25,457 nt of DNA. It comes from JAAYQA01 sp964510345 (GTDB lineage: Bacteria; Bacillota; Clostridia; Tissierellales; Peptoniphilaceae). The position numbers were made by a program, and so were the translations under genes. Positions 13,038 through 20,303 of this stretch are shown in pieces (within the stretch, counting starts at the first letter, position 1; every line of letters begins with the position of its first letter). The notes under the pieces are model-generated. The model saw only the letters and a list, made by a program, of their open reading frames with translations, was not told the origin of the DNA and made no database searches. The stretch covers positions 1-25,457 of the forward strand of contig CAZEBB010000030.1 in the NCBI GenBank assembly GCA_964510345.1, given 5' to 3'.

Positions 13038-15875
13038 CTATCGTTTAATTCGGGCATCAACTGCGACAAAATGGTTCAAGCGGTTGTCAAAGATCAAAGG
13101 ATTGATATCCATTTCTGCAATGTTGGGGAAATCACTTAACAATTGGTTGATGTGAAGAAGAATGGTTTGAAGTTGACAAAAATCAACACCGGGTTTTCCT
13201 CGATAGCCCTTCAGCAACGGTAGAGAGCGAAGTGATTCGATCATGTCTAACGCGACTTCTCGTGTGATAGGAACATGGCCGAATGAGATATCCTTGAATA
13301 TTTCAACCAAAGTTCCTCCTAATCCCAGCATGATACTTTGACCGAGATTTGGATCATGAATCGAACCGACAATCAATTCGATTGCGCCGCAAACTTGTTG
13401 TTGTACGTGAATCCCTCGTGCACCGGGAAATTCTTTCATCCAGCGGTCTTTAAGTATTGAGAGCTCTTTTAGATTCTGAATGTTCATTTGTATGCCGTTT
13501 TGATCCGATTTATGAACAATTTCGGGATGGTCGATTTTTGCCACCACCGGGTAGACCAGCTCCAAGCTCTGTTGAGGATCTTCAAATGAGATATAGAAAG
13601 ATTGTACGATCGGGATTCCGCAGGCATCCAGTACTGCGAAGCAATCGACAGGGTTCAGATACTCATCCTTTTTTTGGTTGTCGAAGATCGATTGTATGCG
13701 TCCACGGTCATAAGAGGAGAAATCCGTAGCGGTACATTCGCTCTGCACAGAATTTTTCCTGACCATCTTTTTCATGGTCTTTGGGATTTGTTCAGGAAAC
13801 GAGAAAGTAGGGATATTGTGGGAACGCATGACCCTATTTCCTGATGCCCCTAGCGAAGGGCCAAAAAAGCATGAAAAGGTAGGAATTCTTGAATCATCCA
13901 GACCTTTGATAATTGACTCTGCCACCTTCCCGGTATCTACTGTTGCAGGAGGCACGCAATTAATGACGATCGCATCATACAATCGGCTCTCGACGAGAGT
14001 GCGAACGGCGATCTCATAGTGCTCCGGAGGAGCTGCTGCGACCAGATCTATCGGATTGCTCGTGGAAGCTTCGGGGAATAGCCGGCTAGCAAGTGCATTC
14101 TTTGTACTTGGATCGAGTTGAGGAAGCTGAAAACCTTGGAATGTTAATTCGTCAGCCGTAAGGGTTCCTAGACCACCTGTATTCGAAACAATTCCCACTC
14201 GGTTACCTTTAAGAAGCGGGGTCTTTGATATGGAAGATGCAAGAAGAAATGCATCTTCAAGATGATCAACTCGAATGATCCCCGTTTTTACAAAGAAAGC
14301 ATCTACGATTTTATCGTTGCTCGCAAGGCTTCCCGTATGAGAACTTGCCGCATGAGATCCGACGAGAGAGCGGCCAGATTTGACGACGATGACCGGCTTC
14401 GTCATTTTTTTCATGATCGATTCCAGACGACGCGGTTGCGGGATGGTTTCCAGGTACATACAAATGACTTTTGTGTTGGGGTCAGACTCGAGCAACGGGA
14501 GGATGTCGCATGGATTCATTTGTGCCATATTCCCTAACGAAACGATGATCGAAAAACCGAGGTTTAGCTCTTCCGAAAAATCGATGATACTTGTACCGAT
14601 AGCACCAGATTGCGTGAGGAACGCGATATTTCCGGAGTTGGGGGAATTGGAGAGAATCGTCGCATTGAGTTGCACGTCAGGGCGAGTGTTTGAGATCCCC
14701 ATGCAATTTGGGCCCACCATCAACATATTGTATTCATCCACGATTTCCAGAAGAGATTCTTCGAGAACCGCTCCTTCACCACCAATTTCCCGAAATCCTG
14801 CTGTAATACAGATCAAAGCAGATACCCCTTTTTGACCGCATTGCCGAACTACATCGAGTACGCTATGTGACGGTACCGCAATCACGGCCAATTCGACTCC
14901 GTGGGGGATGTCTAATACAGAGGTATAACCTTTAGATCCGAGGACATCATCTCCTTTTTTATTGACGACCGAGAGTTCACCTTGAAAAGTTTGGCGTTGG
15001 ATACTTTGTACAATCGCATTGCCAATTCCCGGTCGAGTCGAAGCTCCTATGACAGCGACAGATGCAGGTTGTAGAAGCGCATTGAGATTGCGCTGAAAAT
15101 AGGGGATGTTTTTTTCCCAACTGTCAAAAGTCAGTCCGTTAGGAACGGGTTTGGATTTGTAGTATAGCATGCCTTGATCATCGATCAAGAAGTTTCCAAG
15201 TGCCAATTCCAGAATCGTACGCGCTCCAACCAACCGATTTTGTTCGTTGACCAGTCGGAGATAATGACGGAACCGATCCTCTTCGTTGTCATGCAAGTCA
15301 TAGTCAACTTTGATCTCAGGAGATCGAATGAGGAGTGGACCGGCATCTAATTCTTTTGTCGCGATATGAGATGAAGAACGCAGTGTCGGGAGATTGTATG
15401 AGAACGCCGACATAATTCCATTGGCCCCGGCCAACAATCTTCGATGATCTGAATCGGTATAAGCTAAATCAGCCGGGTGGACATTGACGACTGTGTAGTG
15501 ATCTAATACAAAGTCAGAGATTGCCCAAACATAGCCGGCCAGTAGGATGACGTCAGCATTTAATTTCTCGATTAGATTCAGTGCAGCGCGATCATACGCT
15601 TCTCTGACTTCTCGATCACGCAAAGGTTTACCGAGATTTGCATAGTATTCGCGGATATCGATCGACTCAACAGGGATCGAATAAGAGAGCGCGGTGGCGA
15701 CAGATTTAGATTGAGGGTTGTCGGCAAAAATTCCAACAATTTCAAATGGACACCCTTCAAACGTAGTTTCCATTTGTTGTTGTAGTTCGTAGGCTTTCCA
15801 AAGCGTATTCCCGGAACCGGAACAGTAACCGAGAACGCGCAGTTTGGGCTTGGACAGATTAATGATCGGTTTCAC
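13038..15875 (-). CDS. Fusion of a formyltransferase-like domain with an NDP-forming acyl-CoA synthetase
   Basis: This 945-residue protein has two unrelated parts. Residues 1-about 245 match the formyltransferase (PurN/Fmt-type) fold: a GSGNT nucleotide-binding-like turn (19-23), the catalytic trio N131-x-H133-P and D177 (in ELDAGPLL). Residues about 265-945 form a complete acyl-CoA synthetase (ADP-forming): CoA-binding Rossmann domain (VAVIGAS, 273-279), GPNCMG (388-393), ligase domain with H513 in SSHTGSLA, and a C-terminal ATP-grasp domain with IVHKSD. Such synthetases make ATP or GTP from an acyl-CoA in amino acid fermenters. The GTG start follows GAGGT and overlaps the aminotransferase gene by 17 nt, so they are coupled. 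The formyltransferase-like domain may act on a formyl or other one-carbon group of the same substrate. This is not established. Confidence 0.9.
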   Translation of the reverse strand: MKPIINLSKPKLRVLGYCSGSGNTLWKAYELQQQMETTFEGCPFEIVGIFADNPQSKSVATALSYSIPVESIDIREYYANLGKPLRDREVREAYDRAALNLIEKLNADVILLAGYVWAISDFVLDHYTVVNVHPADLAYTDSDHRRLLAGANGIMSAFSYNLPTLRSSSHIATKELDAGPLLIRSPEIKVDYDLHDNEEDRFRHYLRLVNEQNRLVGARTILELALGNFLIDDQGMLYYKSKPVPNGLTFDSWEKNIPYFQRNLNALLQPASVAVIGASTRPGIGNAIVQSIQRQTFQGELSVVNKKGDDVLGSKGYTSVLDIPHGVELAVIAVPSHSVLDVVRQCGQKGVSALICITAGFREIGGEGAVLEESLLEIVDEYNMLMVGPNCMGISNTRPDVQLNATILSNSPNSGNIAFLTQSGAIGTSIIDFSEELNLGFSIIVSLGNMAQMNPCDILPLLESDPNTKVICMYLETIPQPRRLESIMKKMTKPVIVVKSGRSLVGSHAASSHTGSLASNDKIVDAFFVKTGIIRVDHLEDAFLLASSISKTPLLKGNRVGIVSNTGGLGTLTADELTFQGFQLPQLDPSTKNALASRLFPEASTSNPIDLVAAAPPEHYEIAVRTLVESRLYDAIVINCVPPATVDTGKVAESIIKGLDDSRIPTFSCFFGPSLGASGNRVMRSHNIPTFSFPEQIPKTMKKMVRKNSVQSECTATDFSSYDRGRIQSIFDNQKKDEYLNPVDCFAVLDACGIPIVQSFYISFEDPQQSLELVYPVVAKIDHPEIVHKSDQNGIQMNIQNLKELSILKDRWMKEFPGARGIHVQQQVCGAIELIVGSIHDPNLGQSIMLGLGGTLVEIFKDISFGHVPITREVALDMIESLRSLPLLKGYRGKPGVDFCQLQTILLHINQLLSDFPNIAEMDINPLIFDNRLNHFVAVDARIKR

Positions 15876-17079
15876 TGTTCACCTCAGATTTTAGAAAATC
15901 ATCGATAATTTGCGCAAGCAGAGGAATGCCTTTTTGGATATCTTCTGTTGATGGCGTGGAATAGTTCAATCGGAAGGAAGGGCAAGGGGCCGAATCATTG
16001 ACCATAAAAGAACATCCCGGTACAAAGGCAACACCTCTGTTCACTGCGAATTGAGCTAATTTTGTTGCATCATAACCTTCAGGAAGGGTACACCAGATGA
16101 ACAGTCCTCCTTCCGGTTTTGTGAAAGCAATTCGATGATCGAAATGATCTTCGATAAGACGGAGCATTAAGGCGCACTTATCAGAATAGATTTTTGAGAT
16201 TCGACGAATGTGTGCGTCAATATCGATAGAATCAAAGAGCTGATCGACCACAATCTGGAAGAAAATATTACTGTGACAATCGCCGACTTGCTTGGCAACA
16301 ACGAGTTTTTCGATAATGTTTTTATTGGCACATACGAAACCAATGCGCATACCGGCGGAAATGATCTTAGAATAGGAGCCGTCGTAAATCACAATACCTT
16401 CTGTATCCATTGATTTTAAGGTGGGAATGTCTTCGCCGGTAAAACGCAGCTCACCGTAGGGGTTATCTTCAAGGATCAAGACTCCATATCGAACACATAA
16501 ATCATATACATCTTTTCTTCTTTGGAGGCTCATCGTCTTCCCACTCGGATTTTGGAAGGTTGGAATCAAGTATAAGAGTTTTACATTTTCATTCTGACGA
16601 AAAGAGGCTTCCAATGCTTCTAATTCGATTCCTTCATCGTCCATTGGGATTCCGATGACATGTGCGCCATTTGATTTGAAAGCGTTTATCCCACTGACAA
16701 AAGAGGGTGATTCAACGATGACGACATCGTTCTGATTACATAAGATTTTTGCGGTAAGCTCTAACCCTTGTTGGCCACCGGTTGTAATGATCACGTCATC
16801 CGAAGGAGTGCCGATATTGAATCGGTTCTTCAGTCGATCCTTTGTACGATTGCGGAGAGGTTGATACCCTTCGGTGACATTGTATTGTAACGAAAGGATT
16901 GGCATCTTTTCATAGATACTCTCAGAAATAGCTTTTATCTCATCGACAGGGATCGATTCCGCGGAAGGGCTTCCGGTTGCGAAAGAAATGATACCGGGAG
17001 TTGTTGCAATCACTTTGAGAATCTCGCGGATGGCGGATGGCTTTACTTCTTGAATGCGTTCTGAAAATGTGTACTTCAN
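15859..17079 (-). CDS. PLP-dependent aminotransferase, class I/II (2-aminoadipate/aromatic LysN type)
   Basis: This is a fold-type I aminotransferase that would convert an amino acid to its 2-oxo acid. The PLP lysine is K238 in SYSK, with N177 (in QNPSG), D205 and Y208 (in EDNPYGE) as cofactor ligands and GGQQG as the phosphate-loop region. The frame stays open past the GTG at 17013, and the extra 22 codons encode a typical family start (YTFSERIQEVKPSAIREILK). The codon at 17079-17077 reads NTG, followed by AAG TAC ACA, so the true start is most likely an ATG whose first base is the first N of the gap. Full length would be 406 residues, normal for the family. The 3' end overlaps the formyltransferase/acyl-CoA synthetase gene by 17 nt. 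The ribosome binding site and promoter lie in the gap. Confidence 0.9.
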   Translation of the reverse strand, partial: XKYTFSERIQEVKPSAIREILKVIATTPGIISFATGSPSAESIPVDEIKAISESIYEKMPILSLQYNVTEGYQPLRNRTKDRLKNRFNIGTPSDDVIITTGGQQGLELTAKILCNQNDVVIVESPSFVSGINAFKSNGAHVIGIPMDDEGIELEALEASFRQNENVKLLYLIPTFQNPSGKTMSLQRRKDVYDLCVRYGVLILEDNPYGELRFTGEDIPTLKSMDTEGIVIYDGSYSKIISAGMRIGFVCANKNIIEKLVVAKQVGDCHSNIFFQIVVDQLFDSIDIDAHIRRISKIYSDKCALMLRLIEDHFDHRIAFTKPEGGLFIWCTLPEGYDATKLAQFAVNRGVAFVPGCSFMVNDSAPCPSFRLNYSTPSTEDIQKGIPLLAQIIDDFLKSEVNSETDH

Positions 17080-17178
17080 NNNNNNNNNNNNNNNNNNNNN
17101 NNNNNNNNNNNNNNNNNNNNNNNNNNNNNNNNNNNNNNNNNNNNNNNNNNNNNNNNNNNNNNNNNNNNNNNNNNNNNN
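17079..17178. other. Assembly gap (100 N)
   Basis: Exactly 100 N, identical in length to the carB gap, so probably a placeholder of unknown true length. It hides the aminotransferase start region and the divergent regulatory DNA, and perhaps part of another gene. Confidence 0.95.
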
Positions 17179-17354
17179 AGTGCACGGATGGAGATCAATG
17201 GGTTAGAAATTGGAAATCGATTGTCCTTCAATATGACGTTTCAAAAATCGAACGAAACATGATTTGATGGAGGAAGCCCGATAGCAATGGCGTGATTTCA
17301 TGTTCTTATGTTGTGATCATCCCGCTCAGACTTTAAAAATGGGAGGTAGTCATT
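17179..17354 (+). other. Post-gap intergenic region with a possible 3' gene fragment
   Basis: Immediately after the gap an open frame (17179-17262, 27 codons, ending TGA) reads through with no visible start. It could be the tail of a plus-strand gene lost in the gap, or chance. The remainder (17263-17354) is the leader of the next gene and holds a GGGAGG ribosome binding site. I see no clear promoter. Confidence 0.3.
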
Positions 17355-18572
17355 ATGGGATTCAGAGAAGAAGGTAAGTGGTGGGTCAGCCCGGCGAACT
17401 ATGCGAAAGATGTTGTCGCCGGTTTCGGTTTTCCGGAAGGCATCGAAATATTGGACACGACCCTTCGCGACGGTGAACAAGAACCGGGGATTGTGTTTTC
17501 GAAAGAAGACAAAGTAGAAATTGCCAAGATGCTTGATGCAGCCGGGATTCATCGCATTGAAGCAGGGACACCGGCAACTTCAGAGGAAGATGCCGCCGCA
17601 ATCAAAGCGATCAGCGAACTCAATTTGAACGCAAAGATCTATTGCTTTGTTCGTAATGTCAAATCGGACATGGATTTAGCGAAAGAGTGTGGAGTCTTCG
17701 GAGTGTTAGCGGAAGTTCCGGGAAGTGAGCACTTGATTAAAGGCGGCATGGGATGGACAGCCGAACAAGCGATTGCGAAAGCGGTTGAATCCACCCGTTA
17801 TGCCCACGAAATCGGTTTAAATGTAACCTTTTTCCCGGCAGATGGATCGCGAGCAGACTTGGACTACCTATGCAACACTCTGAACGCCATCATCGATGGA
17901 GGGGGATGGGTCGATTCAATCGTTTTAGTCGATACATTCGGAGCTTATTCACCTGAAGGAGCTGCCTATACCGTGAAACAATTGATTAAAAGAGTTGGGA
18001 AACCGGTAGAAGCTCATTTTCATGAGGATTTCGGTTTATCTGTAGCGACGACGATCGCGGCACTCAATGCCGGTGCGACATGTGCGCATGTAACAGTCAA
18101 TGGTATTGGCGAAAGAGCCGGAAGTTGTCCAATTGAACCCTTGGTCATGAGTATGTTGTGCCTATACGGTTATGACACTGGCGTCAAACCTGAGAATCTA
18201 TTAGCGTTATCACAAGAAGTCGCTAAGCGATCCAACAAACCGGTGCCTCCAACCAAAGCGATTGTCGGAGACCGACTGTTTGGTTGGGAAACAGGACTAC
18301 CTGTTGGGTATTGGAAATCTGCAAAAGGAATCGATCCGCTAATTATGCTGCCTTATAAGTGGACGATGACCGGACAAAATGAACCACATATTTACATTGG
18401 TAAGAAGAGCGGCGCAGCCAATATTTCGCTTGTGAATGAAAGACTGGGATTAGAAGAGATTGAAGATAAGGAAAAAACGAAAGAGTTGCTAAACAAAGTG
18501 AAGGCCAAAGCGATAGAAGTCCGCAGAGATTTGACAGACCAAGAGTATCTGGAAATCTATCACGAGCTATAA
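17355..18572 (+). CDS. Homocitrate/isopropylmalate synthase-like protein (HMGL/DRE-TIM family)
   Basis: This is a 405-residue TIM-barrel enzyme of the DRE-TIM metallolyase family, which condenses an acyl-CoA with a 2-oxo acid or, in lyases, splits such a product. The signature DTTLRDGEQ is at residues 34-42, with R38 and D39 as catalytic and metal residues. The metal motif is H221-F-H223-E-D-F-G, and NGIGERAG is at 249-256. The usual motif is HxHND; here Glu224 replaces Asn, so substrate choice may differ. The protein lacks the long LeuA regulatory domain, so leucine biosynthesis is not the natural guess. GGGAGG precedes the ATG by 8 nt. It is followed within 30 nt by an Na+ symporter gene. 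The role proposed from context is handling a 2-oxo acid made by the nearby aminotransferase. Confidence 0.85.
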   Translation: MGFREEGKWWVSPANYAKDVVAGFGFPEGIEILDTTLRDGEQEPGIVFSKEDKVEIAKMLDAAGIHRIEAGTPATSEEDAAAIKAISELNLNAKIYCFVRNVKSDMDLAKECGVFGVLAEVPGSEHLIKGGMGWTAEQAIAKAVESTRYAHEIGLNVTFFPADGSRADLDYLCNTLNAIIDGGGWVDSIVLVDTFGAYSPEGAAYTVKQLIKRVGKPVEAHFHEDFGLSVATTIAALNAGATCAHVTVNGIGERAGSCPIEPLVMSMLCLYGYDTGVKPENLLALSQEVAKRSNKPVPPTKAIVGDRLFGWETGLPVGYWKSAKGIDPLIMLPYKWTMTGQNEPHIYIGKKSGAANISLVNERLGLEEIEDKEKTKELLNKVKAKAIEVRRDLTDQEYLEIYHEL

Positions 18573-18602
18573 AGATGCAGAATCATTGATCGGAGGAGAG
18601 TA

Positions 18603-19970
18603 ATGACGGATAAAATATCTGCAAAAAAAGAAAATCGTGAACAATGGGGCGGCCGTTTTGGTTTTGTTATGGCGACAGCGGGATCCGCCGTGGGTTTGGG
18701 GAATATTATGAAATTCCCCTATATAACAGGAAGAAATGGAGGAGCGGCCTTCCTGTTTGTGTACATTATCGTACTGCTCGTCGTCGGGGTCAGTATGCTG
18801 ATGTGTGATTTCTTGATCGGACGAAACGGAAAGAGCAATGCAGTCGATAGCTACAAGAAGATAAGTAAAAAATTTGCGTGGATGGGTTATTTGGGGATTT
18901 TTGCGGCCATGCTGGCACTTTCCTACTATGCGGTCTTTGGCGGATGGATGCTGTACTATGTCATTAACTCATTTGGCCCATTAGCAAGTATTGCTCCTGA
19001 TGCAGTCTATCCTTTCTTTGCCGGATTCACCGGATCCGTAGTGGGTCCATTAGTCGGAACCCTCGTTTTCCTACTATTAACGATGGTCATTGTCATGGGT
19101 GGAATAAAGAATGGGATAGAAAAAGCGAGCAAAATCATGATGCCTACCTTGCTGGTTATCCTCATTGTATTGGTGTTTCGATCCCTCACGCTGGATGGAG
19201 CACTCGAAGGCATCGAATATTACTTAAAGCCTGATTTTTCATTAATTACCTTTAGTGTTGTCGCGGCAGCTGTGGGTCAGGTGTTCTTCTCTCTCAATGT
19301 AGGGACCACAGGAATGGTCAACTATGGGAGTTACTTGAGCGATAAAGAGAATGTGCCCAAGTCTACCGCGTATATTGTTTTTACCGATTTTGCAGTTGCG
19401 TTTTTCGCAGGGCTGATTGTAATCCCCAGTGCATTTGCGTTTGGGATTGAACCGGGAGCGGGACCAGCGCTATTGTTTGTGACAATGCCCGGCTTGTTTG
19501 CCCAATTGCCGGCGGGCGGGTTCTTCTGTTTCCTCTTCTTTGTCCTGTTGTTATTCGCTTCACTTACCTCTTCCGTCTCTATCTTGGAGATTTTTGTTCC
19601 ATTTGTGACAGAGCGATTCTCCGATAAATTCGATCGAAAGAGTGCAAGTATATTGGGAACTGTGATTTGCCTTATTTTGGCTATACCGGTGAGCTTTAGT
19701 TTTGGGATTTGGGAGAGCGTATCTTTGTTCGGAATGTCATTCTTCGAACTCTACGATAATTTCATTTGCCTAATCGCATTTCCTTCTATTGCCATTGGAA
19801 CGGCGATTCTTGTGGCTTGGGTCTGGGGGAAAGACAATGCTGTCAAAGCCTATACCAACCATGGAACCCTGGAATCCAAAACGAGCACGCTTTGGTTTAC
19901 CCTTGTTAAATATGTGTGTCCGGTATTCCTAGTCATGGTACTGCTTACAGGTTTTGGGATCATCAAATAA
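18603..19970 (+). CDS. Sodium-dependent amino acid symporter, NSS/LeuT family
   Basis: This is a cytoplasmic-membrane Na+-coupled importer of 455 residues. It starts with the family's basic N-terminus and helix 1 (AGSAVGLGNIMKFPY), whose unwound glycine-rich middle binds Na+ and the amino acid. About eleven hydrophobic segments follow, as in bacterial MhsT/TyT1-type members. Helix 6 (SLNVGTTGMVNYGSY) and helix 8 (FASLTSSVSILE), which complete the binding site, are recognisable. GGAGGAGAG precedes the ATG and a terminator follows the stop, so it forms a short operon with the homocitrate-synthase-like gene. Bacterial members mostly carry hydrophobic or aromatic amino acids. That would suit a fermentation module, but the substrate here is not known. 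Confidence 0.93.
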   Translation: MTDKISAKKENREQWGGRFGFVMATAGSAVGLGNIMKFPYITGRNGGAAFLFVYIIVLLVVGVSMLMCDFLIGRNGKSNAVDSYKKISKKFAWMGYLGIFAAMLALSYYAVFGGWMLYYVINSFGPLASIAPDAVYPFFAGFTGSVVGPLVGTLVFLLLTMVIVMGGIKNGIEKASKIMMPTLLVILIVLVFRSLTLDGALEGIEYYLKPDFSLITFSVVAAAVGQVFFSLNVGTTGMVNYGSYLSDKENVPKSTAYIVFTDFAVAFFAGLIVIPSAFAFGIEPGAGPALLFVTMPGLFAQLPAGGFFCFLFFVLLLFASLTSSVSILEIFVPFVTERFSDKFDRKSASILGTVICLILAIPVSFSFGIWESVSLFGMSFFELYDNFICLIAFPSIAIGTAILVAWVWGKDNAVKAYTNHGTLESKTSTLWFTLVKYVCPVFLVMVLLTGFGIIK

Positions 19971-19978
19971 GGCTCGGC

Positions 19979-20015
19979 TGAGGACCTCGCTTGCAAGGGA
20001 GGTCCTCATTTTTTT
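19979..20015 (+). terminator. Intrinsic terminator after the symporter
   Basis: TGAGGACCTC (19979-19988) and GAGGTCCTCA (19999-20008) form a perfect 10-bp stem followed by a run of eight T. It closes the accessory block on its right side. Confidence 0.92.
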
Positions 20016-20081
20016 CCAACCGTACAAATTCTTGGTTTCCAACCATACAAATTTCGAGTTTCCATCCGTACAAATTTTCGT
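20013..20081. repeat. Three 23-bp tandem repeats upstream of carA
   Basis: The units at 20013-20035, 20036-20058 and 20059-20081 share TTTCCAACCGTACAAATT with few changes, then a more variable five-base tail. The 23-bp period is not a multiple of three and the region lies between a terminator and a promoter, which argues against coding sequence and for a repeated protein-binding site. Confidence 0.8.
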
Positions 20082-20095
20082 CGCTTGCTCGTCTG

Positions 20096-20111
20096 CGGGA
20101 AAATTTTCCCG
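20096..20111. promoter_or_regulatory. Perfect 16-bp palindrome just upstream of the carA promoter
   Basis: CGGGAAAATTTTCCCG is perfectly self-complementary and ends 5 nt before the -35 box. The position suits an operator for a dimeric regulator. It does not match the operators I know for CodY, GlnR/TnrA or PurR. Confidence 0.55.
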
Positions 20112-20116
20112 AATTA

Positions 20117-20145
20117 TTGACGTGAAAACACCGAAGTGGTATGAT
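20117..20145 (+). promoter_or_regulatory. Sigma-A-type promoter of carAB
   Basis: There is a -35 TTGACG (20117-20122), a 17-nt spacer and a -10 TATGAT (20140-20145). The predicted transcript starts near 20152, giving a leader of about 150 nt before the carA start. Confidence 0.82.
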
Positions 20146-20151
20146 CATTTA

Positions 20152-20272
20152 GTGTAAAACAGCACTGGGGATGATCATCCCGCGATGAATTAAATAATTT
20201 GCGATCGCGGACAGGTTTGTCCTGTCGAAAGAACATCATCCTCTCACCTCATCGTGTTAGAGGTTTTTTTTT
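20152..20272 (+). promoter_or_regulatory. Structured carAB leader, candidate transcription attenuator
   Basis: Visible elements, in order: a perfect palindrome GGGATGATCATCCC (20168-20181); a hairpin CCGCGAT/ATCGCGG (20180-20186 with 20204-20210); a hairpin GACAGG/CCTGTC (20210-20215 with 20221-20226); then a terminator. GGATGAT of the first element can instead pair with ATCATCC (20235-20241), which overlaps the terminator's 5' arm, so alternative folds are possible. I could not find the PyrR consensus (ARUCCNGNGAGGYU) or a T-box. Confidence 0.55.
20240..20272 (+). terminator. Leader terminator upstream of carA
   Basis: CCTCT (20240-20244) pairs with AGAGG (20259-20263), extended by CAC/GTG across a two-base bulge, and runs into nine T. 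It stands between the promoter and the carA ribosome binding site, as expected for attenuation. Confidence 0.75.
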
Positions 20273-20303
20273 GAGGATTTTCAAGAAGTGGAGGACGACA
20301 CTT

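Noticed and set aside
12854..13069. A 71-residue minus-strand ORF between the regulator and the acyl-CoA synthetase
   Set aside because: It runs through a terminator, the direct repeats and the regulator promoter, has no ribosome binding site, and its composition (many F, I, Y) looks like AT-rich non-coding DNA.
17314..17325. TGATCATCCCGC occurs both before the homocitrate-synthase-like gene and at 20172-20183 in the carA leader
   Set aside because: A 12-base match is expected several times by chance in 25 kb, and the surrounding bases do not agree.
19963..20148. A minus-strand ORF whose peptide shows a repeated motif across the 23-bp repeats
   Set aside because: The repeat period is not a multiple of three, so the apparent peptide similarity comes from shared bases, and the ORF covers a terminator and a promoter.
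20199..20303. Longer carA reading frame starting at 20199
   Set aside because: The extension crosses the leader hairpin and terminator, lacks a ribosome binding site and has no similarity to CarA, while GGAGGA precedes the TTG at 20304.
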